Notes under the pieces: generated by a model
What the model saw: the letters and a program-made list of their open reading frames with translations, nothing else
What the model was told of the DNA's origin: nothing
Databases searched by the model: none
Source of the DNA: Roseomonas genomospecies 6
Lineage (GTDB): Bacteria; Pseudomonadota; Alphaproteobacteria; Azospirillales; Azospirillaceae
Length of the DNA stretch: 64,000 nucleotides
Reading direction: 5' to 3'
Assembly: GCF_008365375.1 (NCBI RefSeq)
Contig: NZ_QOKW01000026.1
Location: 27,775 to 91,774 of the forward strand
Position numbers and translations under genes: made by a program
Shown: positions 8,538 to 16,827 of the stretch, in pieces
Layout of the letters: the number at the start of each line of letters is the position of its first letter
How positions within the stretch are numbered: position 1 is the first letter of the stretch

Positions 8538-9703
8538 GCGCCGATACGCTGCTGGCCGCGCTGTCGCTGTGCCTCGCCCTGCTGCCGCTGGGGTTGGGCC
8601 TCGTCAACCTGTGCCTTTACCGCCGCCCGAAGGCCGAACCGCCGCCGGGCGCCGCCGTCAGCATCCTGATCCCCGCCCGCAACGAGGAAGCCAACATCGC
8701 CGCCGCGGTGCAGGCGGCGCTGGGCAGCCGCGGGGTGACGGTGGAGGTGGTGGTTCTGGACGACCACTCCACCGACCGCACGGCGGAGATCGTCCGCTCC
8801 CTCGCCGTCCACGACCCCCGCCTGCGGCTGGAGGAGGCCCCGCCGCTGCCGCCGGGCTGGTCGGGCAAGCAGCACGCCTGCCGGACGCTCGCCACGCTGG
8901 CGCGGCACCCGGTGCTGCTGTTCCAGGACGCCGACGTGCGGCTGGCTCCGGACGCCGCCCGGCGTGCTTGCGGCGCGCTGCTGGCGGGGCGGGCGGGGCT
9001 CGTCAGCGGCTTCCCGCGCCAGGAGACAGGCACCCTGGCCGAGGCGCTGGTGATCCCGCTGATCCATGTGCTGCTGCTGGGCTATCTGCCGATGGTGGGA
9101 ATGCGGTGGTCGCTCAGCCCGAGCTTCGGTGCCGCTTGCGGCCAGTTGATCGCGGTCCGGCGCGACGCCTACGGGAAGGCCGGCGGCCACGCGGCCATCG
9201 CGGCGTCGCTGCACGACGGGGTGGCGTTGCCGCGCGCCTTCCGACGGGCCAGGCAGGGGACCGACCTGTTCGACGCGACGGACCTCGCCCGCTGCCGGAT
9301 GTATCGCGGCTGGCGGGAGGTCTGGTCCGGATTCTCGAAGAACGCGACGGAAGGGATGGCGACTCCGGTCGCCTTGCCGGTCTGGACCCTGCTGCTGTTC
9401 GGCGGCCATGTCCTGCCCTGGCTGCTGCTGGGATGGGCGGCGCTGGCCCCGCTGCCGGGTGCGGCGGTCGTCATGGCGGCGCTGGCTGTGGCGGCGGGGG
9501 TGTCGTTCCGGCTGCTGCTGGCCGTCCGCTTCCGTCAGAGCCTTGTCGGCGCGCTGCTGCATCCCGTGGGCATCGTGGTCCTGCTGGCGGTCCAATGGTC
9601 GGCGCTGCTGCGCGCTCGCCGGGGCCGTCCGGCGGAGTGGCGGGGGCGCGCCTATCCGTCCACATCCAAAGCCGGCGTTCCACTGGCGCGGCAACAGCGA
9701 TGA
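8534..9703 (+). CDS. Membrane GT2 glycosyltransferase (CrtQ-like)
   Basis: A 389-residue protein with an N-terminal membrane anchor (LLAALSLCLALLPLGLGLV) and a GT-A domain starting SILIPARNEEANIAAAV near 38. The nucleotide-binding acid is in VVLDDHSTDRTAEIV and the DxD motif in LLFQDADVRLAP near 135. GFSKNATEGMATP near 275 precedes a C-terminal block of about three membrane helices. This layout matches CrtQ/HpnI-like family 2 enzymes that work on membrane lipids or carotenoids. The ATG overlaps the acyltransferase stop by four bases. Predicted role: glycosylation of a carotenoid carboxylic acid. It ends the operon and faces the DUF2141 gene across 107 bases with no obvious hairpin terminator. 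Confidence 0.8.
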   Translation: MSADTLLAALSLCLALLPLGLGLVNLCLYRRPKAEPPPGAAVSILIPARNEEANIAAAVQAALGSRGVTVEVVVLDDHSTDRTAEIVRSLAVHDPRLRLEEAPPLPPGWSGKQHACRTLATLARHPVLLFQDADVRLAPDAARRACGALLAGRAGLVSGFPRQETGTLAEALVIPLIHVLLLGYLPMVGMRWSLSPSFGAACGQLIAVRRDAYGKAGGHAAIAASLHDGVALPRAFRRARQGTDLFDATDLARCRMYRGWREVWSGFSKNATEGMATPVALPVWTLLLFGGHVLPWLLLGWAALAPLPGAAVVMAALAVAAGVSFRLLLAVRFRQSLVGALLHPVGIVVLLAVQWSALLRARRGRPAEWRGRAYPSTSKAGVPLARQQR

Positions 9704-9810
9704 GCCGCGACGGTGGTGCAGAAACAACGTGCGTGCGGACTTGGCCCGATCCCGCCCGATCCCGTACCCATCGTGCGTCAACAAATTCGTGGACAGGCTC
9801 AAAGTCCGTC

Positions 9811-10236
9811 TCAGTTCTTGAGTGTCAAAACAGTGTCCACTCGCCCGGTACCAAGAGAAACTGCGGCATTGTCGAAATCCGGTGGTCCGAACAGGGCCCT
9901 GGCGTCACGACTGAAACCGTACGGTTCTGTTGGCTCGCCAAAGAGCGTCTTTTCAAGAACCCCATTTCCATTGATATCCTGAAACGCGGCAATCGCATAG
10001 TTTCCGGATGGCAGATCCTTGAAGCAGGTGTTCACCTCCTTGGTACTCGGCGCCACTTGCTGCCCCATCATATACTTCTCTGCCTTGTAAGACTGTGCAC
10101 TGTCATACAGAGCAACCATGAGCGTGCCCCCTTGCGGGATCACCTTCCTTATGGTCACACACAAATCTCCCGCGCTGGCGGATGAGAATCCACCCACCAG
10201 CATCAACGCCGCCAGCCCCAGTCTCTTTTTATGCAT
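9811..10236 (-). CDS. DUF2141 family exported protein
   Basis: A 141-residue protein with a clear Sec signal peptide (MHKKRLGLAALMLVGGFSSA, cleavage after SAS-AG). The mature domain shows the DUF2141 features: GTLMVALYDSAQSY near 55, GNYAIAAFQDINGNG near 95, then FGEPTEPYGFSRDA. The fold is predicted to be all-beta and periplasmic or outer-membrane associated; its biochemical role is unknown. The ATG at 10236 has AGGAGA eight bases upstream, so a longer reading from 10290 is rejected. It is convergent with the glycosyltransferase and downstream of the export-like operon. Confidence 0.85.
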   Translation of the reverse strand: MHKKRLGLAALMLVGGFSSASAGDLCVTIRKVIPQGGTLMVALYDSAQSYKAEKYMMGQQVAPSTKEVNTCFKDLPSGNYAIAAFQDINGNGVLEKTLFGEPTEPYGFSRDARALFGPPDFDNAAVSLGTGRVDTVLTLKN

Positions 10237-10501
10237 CACGGCTCTCCTGCTTCCTATGCGGTGGGATCGAAGCTCTACCTTTGGAACCATGCTTTTTCAG
10301 CGACACGGGCATCGGCCGCCGCCTGTTCCCCCTCGCGGTGCAGGACGCGCGCTCAGACGCGCATCGACCAGTTCCATCGCCTGGGGGACCGCGTCGGTCG
10401 AAGAGATCGCGTTCCGGTGAAGCCTTCTGATCTGTTCCATGTGGAATTCCAAACATCGTCGTGGATGCGGCGCGGACATCCTGCGCCTCGGAGGCCGCGC
10501 C

Positions 10502-11773
10502 TCAGAAGCCGCGCCTCACCTCAACGAACACGAGGTTGTTTTCCCTCAGCCGGCCGAAATAGCTGTCCGGCTGCCCGCCGTGCCACTCGGCACCGACGAT
10601 CCCCTTCCACGCATCGGAAAACGCATAGCGCAATCGGGTGGACAGCAGCCAGTCGCCGTCCGGCTTGTACAGGACGCCGGTGACATCGCCTTCGAGGGTG
10701 TCGTTCAGCCACTTCGACGTGAGCTTGAGCGTCGCACCCATTTGCGTCCGGTTGATCTGGTTCCCGTCCAGGGCCGTCTGGACCGCCGCGGCGCGGACGT
10801 AGGGAATGGGCTCGGATCGCGGATCGCGGAAGTTCCGGGTGTGGAGGAGCACATACTGGATGCTGACGTTCGTGTTGCCGAACAGGTTGCGGTCGCCCCC
10901 GACCACGAGGCCGAAGGACGGCGGCCGCACGAACGGGTCGGTGCCGCCGGCGTTCTCGGTGAAGACGTACGCCGCCTCGGCGCGGAGACCGTAGCTGCCG
11001 ACCGTGGTGGCCGCGTCCGCGCCGAGGGAGCGGATGCGGTGATGGCGCCTCTGAAGCACCACGCCGCCCGGCCCGGCGCTGACGACGGCCGTATCGGGAT
11101 TGTCGTCCCACCCGTCGAAGACCGATACGGACCAGTCCACGGCGCCTCCGCTGCGGTCGAGCTTGACCCCGAATTGCCGGACGCCGTCCGGCTGGTCGTC
11201 GTCCGCGTACGAAACCCCGGCCGGCAGGAGCGGCCTCGGAAAGACGTTCGGACGGAACTCCGGCACCCAGTAGGCGCCGAAGGTCCAGTCACCGTGATAG
11301 CGGTTGGCCCGCAGCATCGCCACCCCGCGCCGCTGGTCGTCGTCTTCGGCGAACAGCAGCGTGTAATCGCGCGATGCAAGATGGGACGTGGGGTTGATCT
11401 GGTCGGCGCGCCCCCACACGACGATCTGGCGGCCGGCGCGCAGGTCGAGGTCGGCGCCGCTCCATGTGACGTGGGCCTCGCGCAACTCGCCCTTCCACCG
11501 GTCGTCGCCCGCGATGCGGGGCGTGGCGGCCCACCCCTCGGCCTTGACGCGCACGGACTCCGAAAGATCCGCCGCGGTGCGCAGCCAGACGTTCGCGGTG
11601 CCGATCCCGCGCCGCTCGTCGAGGCTGCGGCTCGAACTCCAGAAGCCCGCCCGCAACGACGTGTCCAGGGTGGCCGAGGCAAGGGGGGCCTCGGCGGGCT
11701 CCGTCGCCTGGGCAAGGGTGGCGCCCGCACAGACAGCCACCGCGAAGACCCGCGCCGTCCACCGCAGCCTCAT
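10502..11773 (-). CDS. Outer-membrane beta-barrel protein (DUF1302-like)
   Basis: A 423-residue exported protein. It has an N-terminal signal peptide (RVFAVAVCAGATLAQA), then alternating polar/hydrophobic strands throughout and a terminal Phe (EVRRGF), typical of an outer-membrane barrel. The segment LDLRAGRQIVVWGRADQINP near 110 resembles the conserved block of DUF1302-type barrels that accompany RND exporters and LolA-like proteins. The ATG overlaps the RND stop by four bases (ATGA), so the two are coupled. The likely job is the outer-membrane acceptor or channel for the cargo of the RND protein. The cargo is unknown; a lipid or pigment is inferred from the surroundings. Confidence 0.72.
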   Translation of the reverse strand: MRLRWTARVFAVAVCAGATLAQATEPAEAPLASATLDTSLRAGFWSSSRSLDERRGIGTANVWLRTAADLSESVRVKAEGWAATPRIAGDDRWKGELREAHVTWSGADLDLRAGRQIVVWGRADQINPTSHLASRDYTLLFAEDDDQRRGVAMLRANRYHGDWTFGAYWVPEFRPNVFPRPLLPAGVSYADDDQPDGVRQFGVKLDRSGGAVDWSVSVFDGWDDNPDTAVVSAGPGGVVLQRRHHRIRSLGADAATTVGSYGLRAEAAYVFTENAGGTDPFVRPPSFGLVVGGDRNLFGNTNVSIQYVLLHTRNFRDPRSEPIPYVRAAAVQTALDGNQINRTQMGATLKLTSKWLNDTLEGDVTGVLYKPDGDWLLSTRLRYAFSDAWKGIVGAEWHGGQPDSYFGRLRENNLVFVEVRRGF

Positions 11774-14700
11774 TGAAGCCGCTCCAGCGAGCGCAGGCTG
11801 AAGACGGCGGGGTCGATGCCTTGGCTGGCCTTGAAGTCGCGCATCTCGATGATCGTCCGATGCCCGGTCTGCTCGTTCCGGCTTTCCATGCGCATGGGTT
11901 GCCAGCGCTGCCGTTCGGCATCCACGAGTTGGACGTCCGACGCCCCGAACGTCTTCAGAAGCTGGCCGGCCTCATCGAAGAACTGCGCCTTGATGGTGAC
12001 GTGGTTGTCTTTGCGTATCCACCCGATCCGCCGGGAATAGCCGCTGCTGCTTTGCACGTCGGCGGTCACGGGCACGGATTCCATGACGAAGCAGGGCTGC
12101 CCGTCGACCGCCTCCTCCCTGACGACCCGGTGCGTCCAGTCCTGGACCTTGTGCCCGATGATGTCGCCGAACGAGAAGTCGGTGCCGACGAAGGCGTCGC
12201 GCTTGTTGGCCGCCGCCAGGCGGCGCACCTTCTTCAAGGCCGGCAGGTAGATCCAGATGTCGTCCTCGCCATCCGAGTTCTCGATCATCAGGATGGTGGT
12301 GTCCTTCACATCGGCGGGCGCCAGGAACCGGGTCAGGCGCATGGAGTCGACCCCGTTGTCCCGAAGCTTCGTCTGGCCGCGGGTTTCCCGCAGGCGCTCC
12401 TGGCCGCTGCCGTTGATCAGCCGGAACGTCGCGGTGAAGCCGCTGTCGAGGACGCGGCCGACGGCGAAGTTCATCCTCGCGATGGTTTCGGCGGTGGGAG
12501 CCTCGGCCCGGGCGGGCGGCGCCATGACCGACAGCCCGGCGGCAAGCATCAGAACCCCGAGCGTCGCCGGGCGGACCGACGCCTTCGCCCCGCCGAAGAC
12601 GAACCCGGGACGGACCGTCAGCAGCAGAGCCGGGAAGACCGTCATGGCGCTGAGCGAACTGATCAGCATGGCGGTGCCGATCAGGACGGCGATCCAGATG
12701 TGGATGTGGAAGCCGTAGGAGCCCAGCAGCACGGCGTACCCCCCGCTCACCGCGGTCGCCACGAACAGGATGGCCTTGCCGGCGGAGACGAAGGTGTTCC
12801 GCACGGCCTCGTCCTCGGACTCGCCCTGGGCGAGATGCTCGCGCAGCCGGTAGGTCAGATAGATGGCGTAGTCGGCCCCGATGCCGACCGCCAGGGCCAG
12901 CGTCACGGACGTCGCGACGTTGAGCGGGATGCCGGCCACTTGCATGAGCCCCAGGCTGGCGAGCACCGTCATGACCAGCGGCACCAGGATCAGCAGCCCG
13001 ATCCACAGCGACCTGAACAGGATGGAGGAGATGAGGAAGACGATCGAGGCGATGACGGCGATCTTCTCGATCTGTCCGCGCACCATGACCTCGGTCAGCG
13101 CGATCATGGCGGTGACGTTGCCGCCGATGCTCACCCGGACGTCGGGGCCGAAGCGGTCGCCGACGAAAGCCCGCAGGCGCCCGATCAGCCCCTCCACATA
13201 GGCCGAATCCTCGTCCTTGACGTAGACGGCGATCACCGCGTTGCGATAGCCGTAATCGACGTAGGAGTCGAAGTCTCCCGGCTCCCCCGACATGGCGTAC
13301 AGCAGGAGGTACTGGGAGATCAGATCGCCGGAGTCCGGGATGGTGTCGAAGGACGGATCGTCGCCGTTCATGGCGCGGTTGATGCGCCGGACATGGTCGG
13401 CGATCGACACGCTCTTGCCCACCTTCGGGTCGTCGGCGAGGAAGCGCTGGGTCGCGTCCATCGCCTTGAGGACGCGGGGGGCCTTGATGGCGTCGTCCGC
13501 CGCCCCTTCGATCAGGACGTACAGCGTGTTGGTTCCGGCAAGGCGGGCGTTCACCCGCACGTCCTCCTGCCGCGTGTCCAGGCCCGCGAAGAAGTTCGTG
13601 CGCAGGGCGTTGTCGATGCCGACCTGACTGCCCAGCCCCGCCGCAGCCGCGGTGAAGACGGCGGCGAACAGCAGTATCCGGCGCCGTCCCGCCGGAGCCA
13701 TCCAGCCCGCCATCCGCAAGGCGAGCCGATCCCAGGGCGTCTGCGCGCCCTGCCGTTCGGTCTCGCGCAGTCCCGGCGGCGGCAGGAGCGATCGCAGGGC
13801 GGGGATGAAGGTCAGTTCGATGATCAGGATGCTGACGACCCCGACACCGCTGAAGACGCCGAATGTCCGGATGGTCTTGATGTCGAAGGCGACCAGCGAC
13901 ATGAAGCTGCCCGCGGCCACCAGGCAGGCCGCCATCATGACCGGGCCGATCCTGCCGATGGACCGCAAGACGGCGAGCCGGTTCGCCTCGACCGGGTCGA
14001 GCGCCGTGTCACGCCGCAGGATCGCGTATTCCTCGTAGTAGCGTTTCAGGATCTGCACCGCATGGCCGGCGGCGATCGCCAGGATGAGGATCGGCGTCGT
14101 CGCGTTGAAGGCGTCCAGCGGCACGCGGGCGATGCTCATCAGCCCCAGCGCCCAGATCAGCGCGAACAGCGCGGTGACCAGCGGCAGGACCAGCCCTTGG
14201 AGCGTCCGGAACGCCTCGAAATGGATCAGGCCGATGATCAGGATCGACAGCGGGACGAGGAACACCATGCGGCCGGAATAGCGCTCCAGCAACGCCAGGA
14301 AGAGCGGCTGACCGGCGACGGCGATGTCGACCGTCTCGTCCGCGTAGGGGGCCACGAGGCCGCGCACCGTCCTCTCGATCCCGGTGAAGCCGTCGTCGGC
14401 CTTGCGGAACTCGACGATGATGGCGGCCGTGGCGCCGTCGCCGGACACGATCATGTCGGCGAACACCGGATTGGCGTCCAGACGGCGGCGCAGCGCCTCC
14501 AGATCGGCCGCCGATCGCGGCACCTTGTCCATCAGTGGCCGCACCGACAGGCCGTCGTCCGCGCCGGTGATGCTCTTCGCCCGGCGGGCCGCCAGACTCG
14601 CCACGCTCGACGTCACGACGCCGGGCGCGGCGAGAAGATCGGCGGTGATTCCCCTGACCTTGGCCAGCACCGGCTCCTGGAACACGTCCCCGCTGCGCGG

Positions 14701-14913
14701 GGAGACGGCGATGACCACGGTGTACTTGCTGCCGAACAGCGCCTCGACCCGGTTGGTGGCGGCCACGAACGGGTGGCCCTGCGGCAGGGTTTCGTCGGGA
14801 TCGATGATCACCGAAAGATTCCTGAGCTGGGTGAGCAGCGCCAGCGTCACCAGGGCCGTCAGCACCAACACCGTGATGCGGTTCCTGATCACGAATTCAA
14901 CGAACGACTGCAC
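11770..14913 (-). CDS. RND/MMPL-superfamily exporter fused to a LolA-like domain
   Basis: A 1047-residue fusion. Residues 1-790 form an RND permease in two halves. Each has one N-terminal helix, a periplasmic domain and a five-helix block (FLVPLSILIIGLIHFEAF and following in half one; VIASIVFLISSILFRSLWIG in half two). The acidic transport motif lies in ALAVGIGADYAIYLTYRLRE near 660. From about 795 a new hydrophobic segment ending APPARAEAP resembles a signal or anchor. It leads into a LolA/outer-membrane-lipoprotein-sorting-like domain (SDGEDDIWIYLPALKKVRRL, GTDFSFGDIIGHKVQDWTHR). In many genomes these are two adjacent genes, so the fusion suggests cargo is handed straight to a periplasmic carrier. 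GAGG lies just upstream of the ATG. The first 25 bases overlap the preceding gene. Confidence 0.85.
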   Translation of the reverse strand: MQSFVEFVIRNRITVLVLTALVTLALLTQLRNLSVIIDPDETLPQGHPFVAATNRVEALFGSKYTVVIAVSPRSGDVFQEPVLAKVRGITADLLAAPGVVTSSVASLAARRAKSITGADDGLSVRPLMDKVPRSAADLEALRRRLDANPVFADMIVSGDGATAAIIVEFRKADDGFTGIERTVRGLVAPYADETVDIAVAGQPLFLALLERYSGRMVFLVPLSILIIGLIHFEAFRTLQGLVLPLVTALFALIWALGLMSIARVPLDAFNATTPILILAIAAGHAVQILKRYYEEYAILRRDTALDPVEANRLAVLRSIGRIGPVMMAACLVAAGSFMSLVAFDIKTIRTFGVFSGVGVVSILIIELTFIPALRSLLPPPGLRETERQGAQTPWDRLALRMAGWMAPAGRRRILLFAAVFTAAAAGLGSQVGIDNALRTNFFAGLDTRQEDVRVNARLAGTNTLYVLIEGAADDAIKAPRVLKAMDATQRFLADDPKVGKSVSIADHVRRINRAMNGDDPSFDTIPDSGDLISQYLLLYAMSGEPGDFDSYVDYGYRNAVIAVYVKDEDSAYVEGLIGRLRAFVGDRFGPDVRVSIGGNVTAMIALTEVMVRGQIEKIAVIASIVFLISSILFRSLWIGLLILVPLVMTVLASLGLMQVAGIPLNVATSVTLALAVGIGADYAIYLTYRLREHLAQGESEDEAVRNTFVSAGKAILFVATAVSGGYAVLLGSYGFHIHIWIAVLIGTAMLISSLSAMTVFPALLLTVRPGFVFGGAKASVRPATLGVLMLAAGLSVMAPPARAEAPTAETIARMNFAVGRVLDSGFTATFRLINGSGQERLRETRGQTKLRDNGVDSMRLTRFLAPADVKDTTILMIENSDGEDDIWIYLPALKKVRRLAAANKRDAFVGTDFSFGDIIGHKVQDWTHRVVREEAVDGQPCFVMESVPVTADVQSSSGYSRRIGWIRKDNHVTIKAQFFDEAGQLLKTFGASDVQLVDAERQRWQPMRMESRNEQTGHRTIIEMRDFKASQGIDPAVFSLRSLERLQ

Positions 14914-15593
14914 ATTGCACCTCGGCGGATTGATGCGCGGGGACGATCGGGCTCGACCTTGGCGGTGACGGCGAAGCGGGTCCGCAGGGCGCCCAGGATC
15001 TCCCCGGGCTTCACCGAATCGATGTCCAGGTCACTCTCCAGGCCGGCGTCCGGCTCCAGGATGTCGATGGGGTAGCGCGTCGTCTCCGCGAAGACCTCGC
15101 GCACAGTGGCCATCAACTCTTCGGTGCCGATCATCGGGGGTGCGGAAAGCTCCGCGGCGACGGCTCCGCAAATTCCAGTTCGAAGCATTTCCGTGCCGGA
15201 CCTGTCGATGACGGTGATCCGCTGGTATCCGCAGGAGATGGGGGTTCCGTCCTCCCGCACGACGCGGAAGCAAAGCAGCACCGTGGACCTGGCGATCTCC
15301 CCGATGCTCATGAAGATCGCGAGCCTTTCGCCGAGTCCCGCAGGTGCAAGGTTCTTGCAATAACCCTCGTGCATAAGCAGCACGATATTTTCTAAATCCG
15401 ACTTCCGGAGGTCAACGCCATCGGGGTCTGACCGAAAATAGAAATATTTACGGTCATGGCATTGGGATTTGAAGTTGATTATGAAAAGATGTGTCCCGTA
15501 TTCCATTGTGTCGTTAAAATAAATTCCATACGGAGCAACGAAATATCGCATATTGCCCCATGAGATGATTGGCATACAAAATAATTTGCTCAT
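14889..15593 (-). CDS. Hotdog-like domain plus C-terminal acyl carrier domain
   Basis: A 234-residue protein of two parts. Residues 1-145 look like an alpha/beta hotdog-type domain related to polyketide-cluster proteins (LnmK/Pnap_2097-like or thioesterase-like). Visible pieces are HEGYCKNLAPAGLGERLAIF and STVLLCFRVVREDGTPISCG. This assignment is weak. Residues 155-215 are a convincing acyl carrier domain with the phosphopantetheine Ser in LESDLDIDSVKPGEILGALR. The first third is AT-rich compared with the rest, which suggests a recombinant origin. The gene overlaps the RND exporter start by 25 bases and opens the three-gene operon, so it may load or make the acyl cargo that is exported. The start has no strong ribosome site. 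Confidence 0.6.
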   Translation of the reverse strand: MSKLFCMPIISWGNMRYFVAPYGIYFNDTMEYGTHLFIINFKSQCHDRKYFYFRSDPDGVDLRKSDLENIVLLMHEGYCKNLAPAGLGERLAIFMSIGEIARSTVLLCFRVVREDGTPISCGYQRITVIDRSGTEMLRTGICGAVAAELSAPPMIGTEELMATVREVFAETTRYPIDILEPDAGLESDLDIDSVKPGEILGALRTRFAVTAKVEPDRPRASIRRGAMCSRSLNS

Positions 15594-15736
15594 GTTCGTT
15601 TATGATGGGCAGGTAAAGTGACCAAGTCCATCGCAACATAAGGCTAAAATCGCGGCATTTTGTCATCATAGTGGCGCACGAAAGTGAGAAATCTTATCGA
15701 TTACTTCCATTCCTAAGGATCTGCGCGGCAAACTGT
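15594..15736. other. AT-rich intergenic region upstream of the hotdog-ACP operon
   Basis: This stretch is AT-rich compared with its surroundings and probably carries the promoter of the minus-strand operon that begins at 15593. I see no convincing open frame, no hairpin terminator and no operator palindrome in it. Confidence 0.4.
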
Positions 15737-15972
15737 TCAGCGACGGACGTGGCGAAGCAGCAGGCTTGCCATGGCGAGCTGTATCATGCCGCCGAGGGCA
15801 GTTCGGTCAACGGACTGAAGGTTTTGCGGGCCGTGGCCTGACAGCGGCAGTGGACCAGACGCGGGCTGGGCAGCCGGTCCACGCCGCGATGGCCTCTTGC
15901 GAAAACCAGATGGTCAAGGAGCCACGCTGGCGCAGCCCGGCCTCACAGGCTGGCCAGTTCGTCACCCTGTAA
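15737..15972 (-). pseudogene. IS5-family transposase relic
   Basis: Read on the minus strand from about 15966, the DNA encodes TNWPACEAGLRQRGSLTIW then FSQEAIAAWT. This matches the N-terminus of the transposase relic at 55646 (ENWAAYDAALRRRGNLTIWV). After a deletion and frame changes it ends with a C-terminal tail, GGMIQLAMASLLLRHVRR and a stop at 15737-15739, typical of IS5-group DDE transposases. The catalytic core is missing. It lies immediately downstream of the nine-gene unknown operon. Confidence 0.6.
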
Positions 15973-16029
15973 CGGGTCCGCGGGTTCCGGTGGCGGCGGT
16001 CTCACCCGCTATCAAGGACCAAACGTCGA

Positions 16030-16416
16030 TCACGCCGCGTCGCCGTTGTCCGGCATGAAGGAGAAGGACGGGGGTTCGGGATCGACGCAGGAGATCAGGA
16101 TCGTGTCGCCGTCGAACAGGAACTCGATGGCGTCCTTCCCGTAGACCGCGCGGTCGAGACCGGACCCGCGCTCCACCGTGACGCTGCGCTTGCACAGCGT
16201 GGCGCCGTCGGCGAACGCCTCGGCGGTGATGGCGTTGAGGTGGACGTCGTCCTCGTCGCCGTAGGTGACCTCCCGCAAGCCGGGAGATTGCGTGTCGCCC
16301 GCCTCCAGGTCGATCGTGACCTCGCCGGACGAGCGGGTCGGATGGTCGCCCATCCGGACCGTCAGGGTGACCGTCAGCGGATGCCCGGTCTTGTTGATCA
16401 GCGTCTTCGTCTGCAT
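16030..16416 (-). CDS. Unknown-operon protein 9, small paralogue of protein 8
   Basis: A 128-residue soluble protein that I do not recognise. It resembles the 110-residue neighbour encoded just upstream: TLINKTGHPLTVTLTVR here against LFTNHSPYGMTVTLIVR there. Both also share a D-x-x-LN-x-I element (DDVHLNAITAE here, HIDIYLNGIRL there) and a GSxLD element (VERGSGLDRAV here, IRGSSLDDAL there). It is predicted to be all-beta, with an extra acidic tail (SCVDPEPPSFSFMPDNGD). There is no signal peptide or membrane segment. The ATG at 16416 follows a strong AGGAGAGG site. It is the last gene of the nine-gene operon, 26 bases after its paralogue. Function is unknown. Confidence 0.75.
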   Translation of the reverse strand: MQTKTLINKTGHPLTVTLTVRMGDHPTRSSGEVTIDLEAGDTQSPGLREVTYGDEDDVHLNAITAEAFADGATLCKRSVTVERGSGLDRAVYGKDAIEFLFDGDTILISCVDPEPPSFSFMPDNGDAA

Positions 16417-16442
16417 CGGTGTGTTCCTCTCCTGTGGCCCGC

Positions 16443-16775
16443 TCACGACACTTGTCGAGTGGAAAGGCTGAAATTGAGCCCCTGCACGTTGAAATCGACA
16501 CCGTTGTTCCGGTTCAGGGCGTCGTCCAGGGACGAGCCGCGGATGATGACCACATACTGCTGGCCGATCATCTGCCCGTTGTACACGGCGGCGAGGCGGA
16601 TTCCGTTCAGGTAGATGTCGATGTGGTTCCCGTATTCCTGCCATTGGGACTGGCTCGGACCGAGATAGAACTCCTTGGTGCCCGCCTGGTTGCGCGGGTC
16701 GTCGCTGGCCCGGACGATGAGCGTCACGGTCATTCCGTAAGGGCTGTGGTTGGTGAACAGCTTTCTGCCTGCCAT
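16443..16775 (-). CDS. Unknown-operon protein 8, small beta protein
   Basis: A 110-residue soluble protein of unknown function, predicted mainly beta-strand (MTVTLIVRASDDPRN, KEFYLGPSQSQWQEYGNH, QQYVVIIRGSSLDDALN). It is a paralogue of the next gene. No signal peptide, membrane helix or catalytic motif is seen. GGGAG lies upstream of the ATG at 16775. It sits 52 bases after the 540-residue protein and is almost certainly co-transcribed with the operon. Small beta proteins in such operons can be caps or adaptors of larger assemblies, but nothing in the sequence proves that. Confidence 0.75.
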   Translation of the reverse strand: MAGRKLFTNHSPYGMTVTLIVRASDDPRNQAGTKEFYLGPSQSQWQEYGNHIDIYLNGIRLAAVYNGQMIGQQYVVIIRGSSLDDALNRNNGVDFNVQGLNFSLSTRQVS

Positions 16776-16827
16776 GCTCGTCTCCCAGTGTGATGCCGCC
16801 GCCGAAGCTCTCGATGTGGATTTCAGG

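Noticed and set aside
10297..10479. 60-codon minus-strand frame between the DUF2141 and barrel genes
   Set aside because: No ribosome site, no homology I recognise, and Arg/Pro-rich like other chance frames; the gap shows no supported gene.
11773..15075. 1100-codon plus-strand frame opposite the RND exporter
   Set aside because: Composition is His/Arg/Asp-rich with no domain, while the minus strand encodes a clear exporter.
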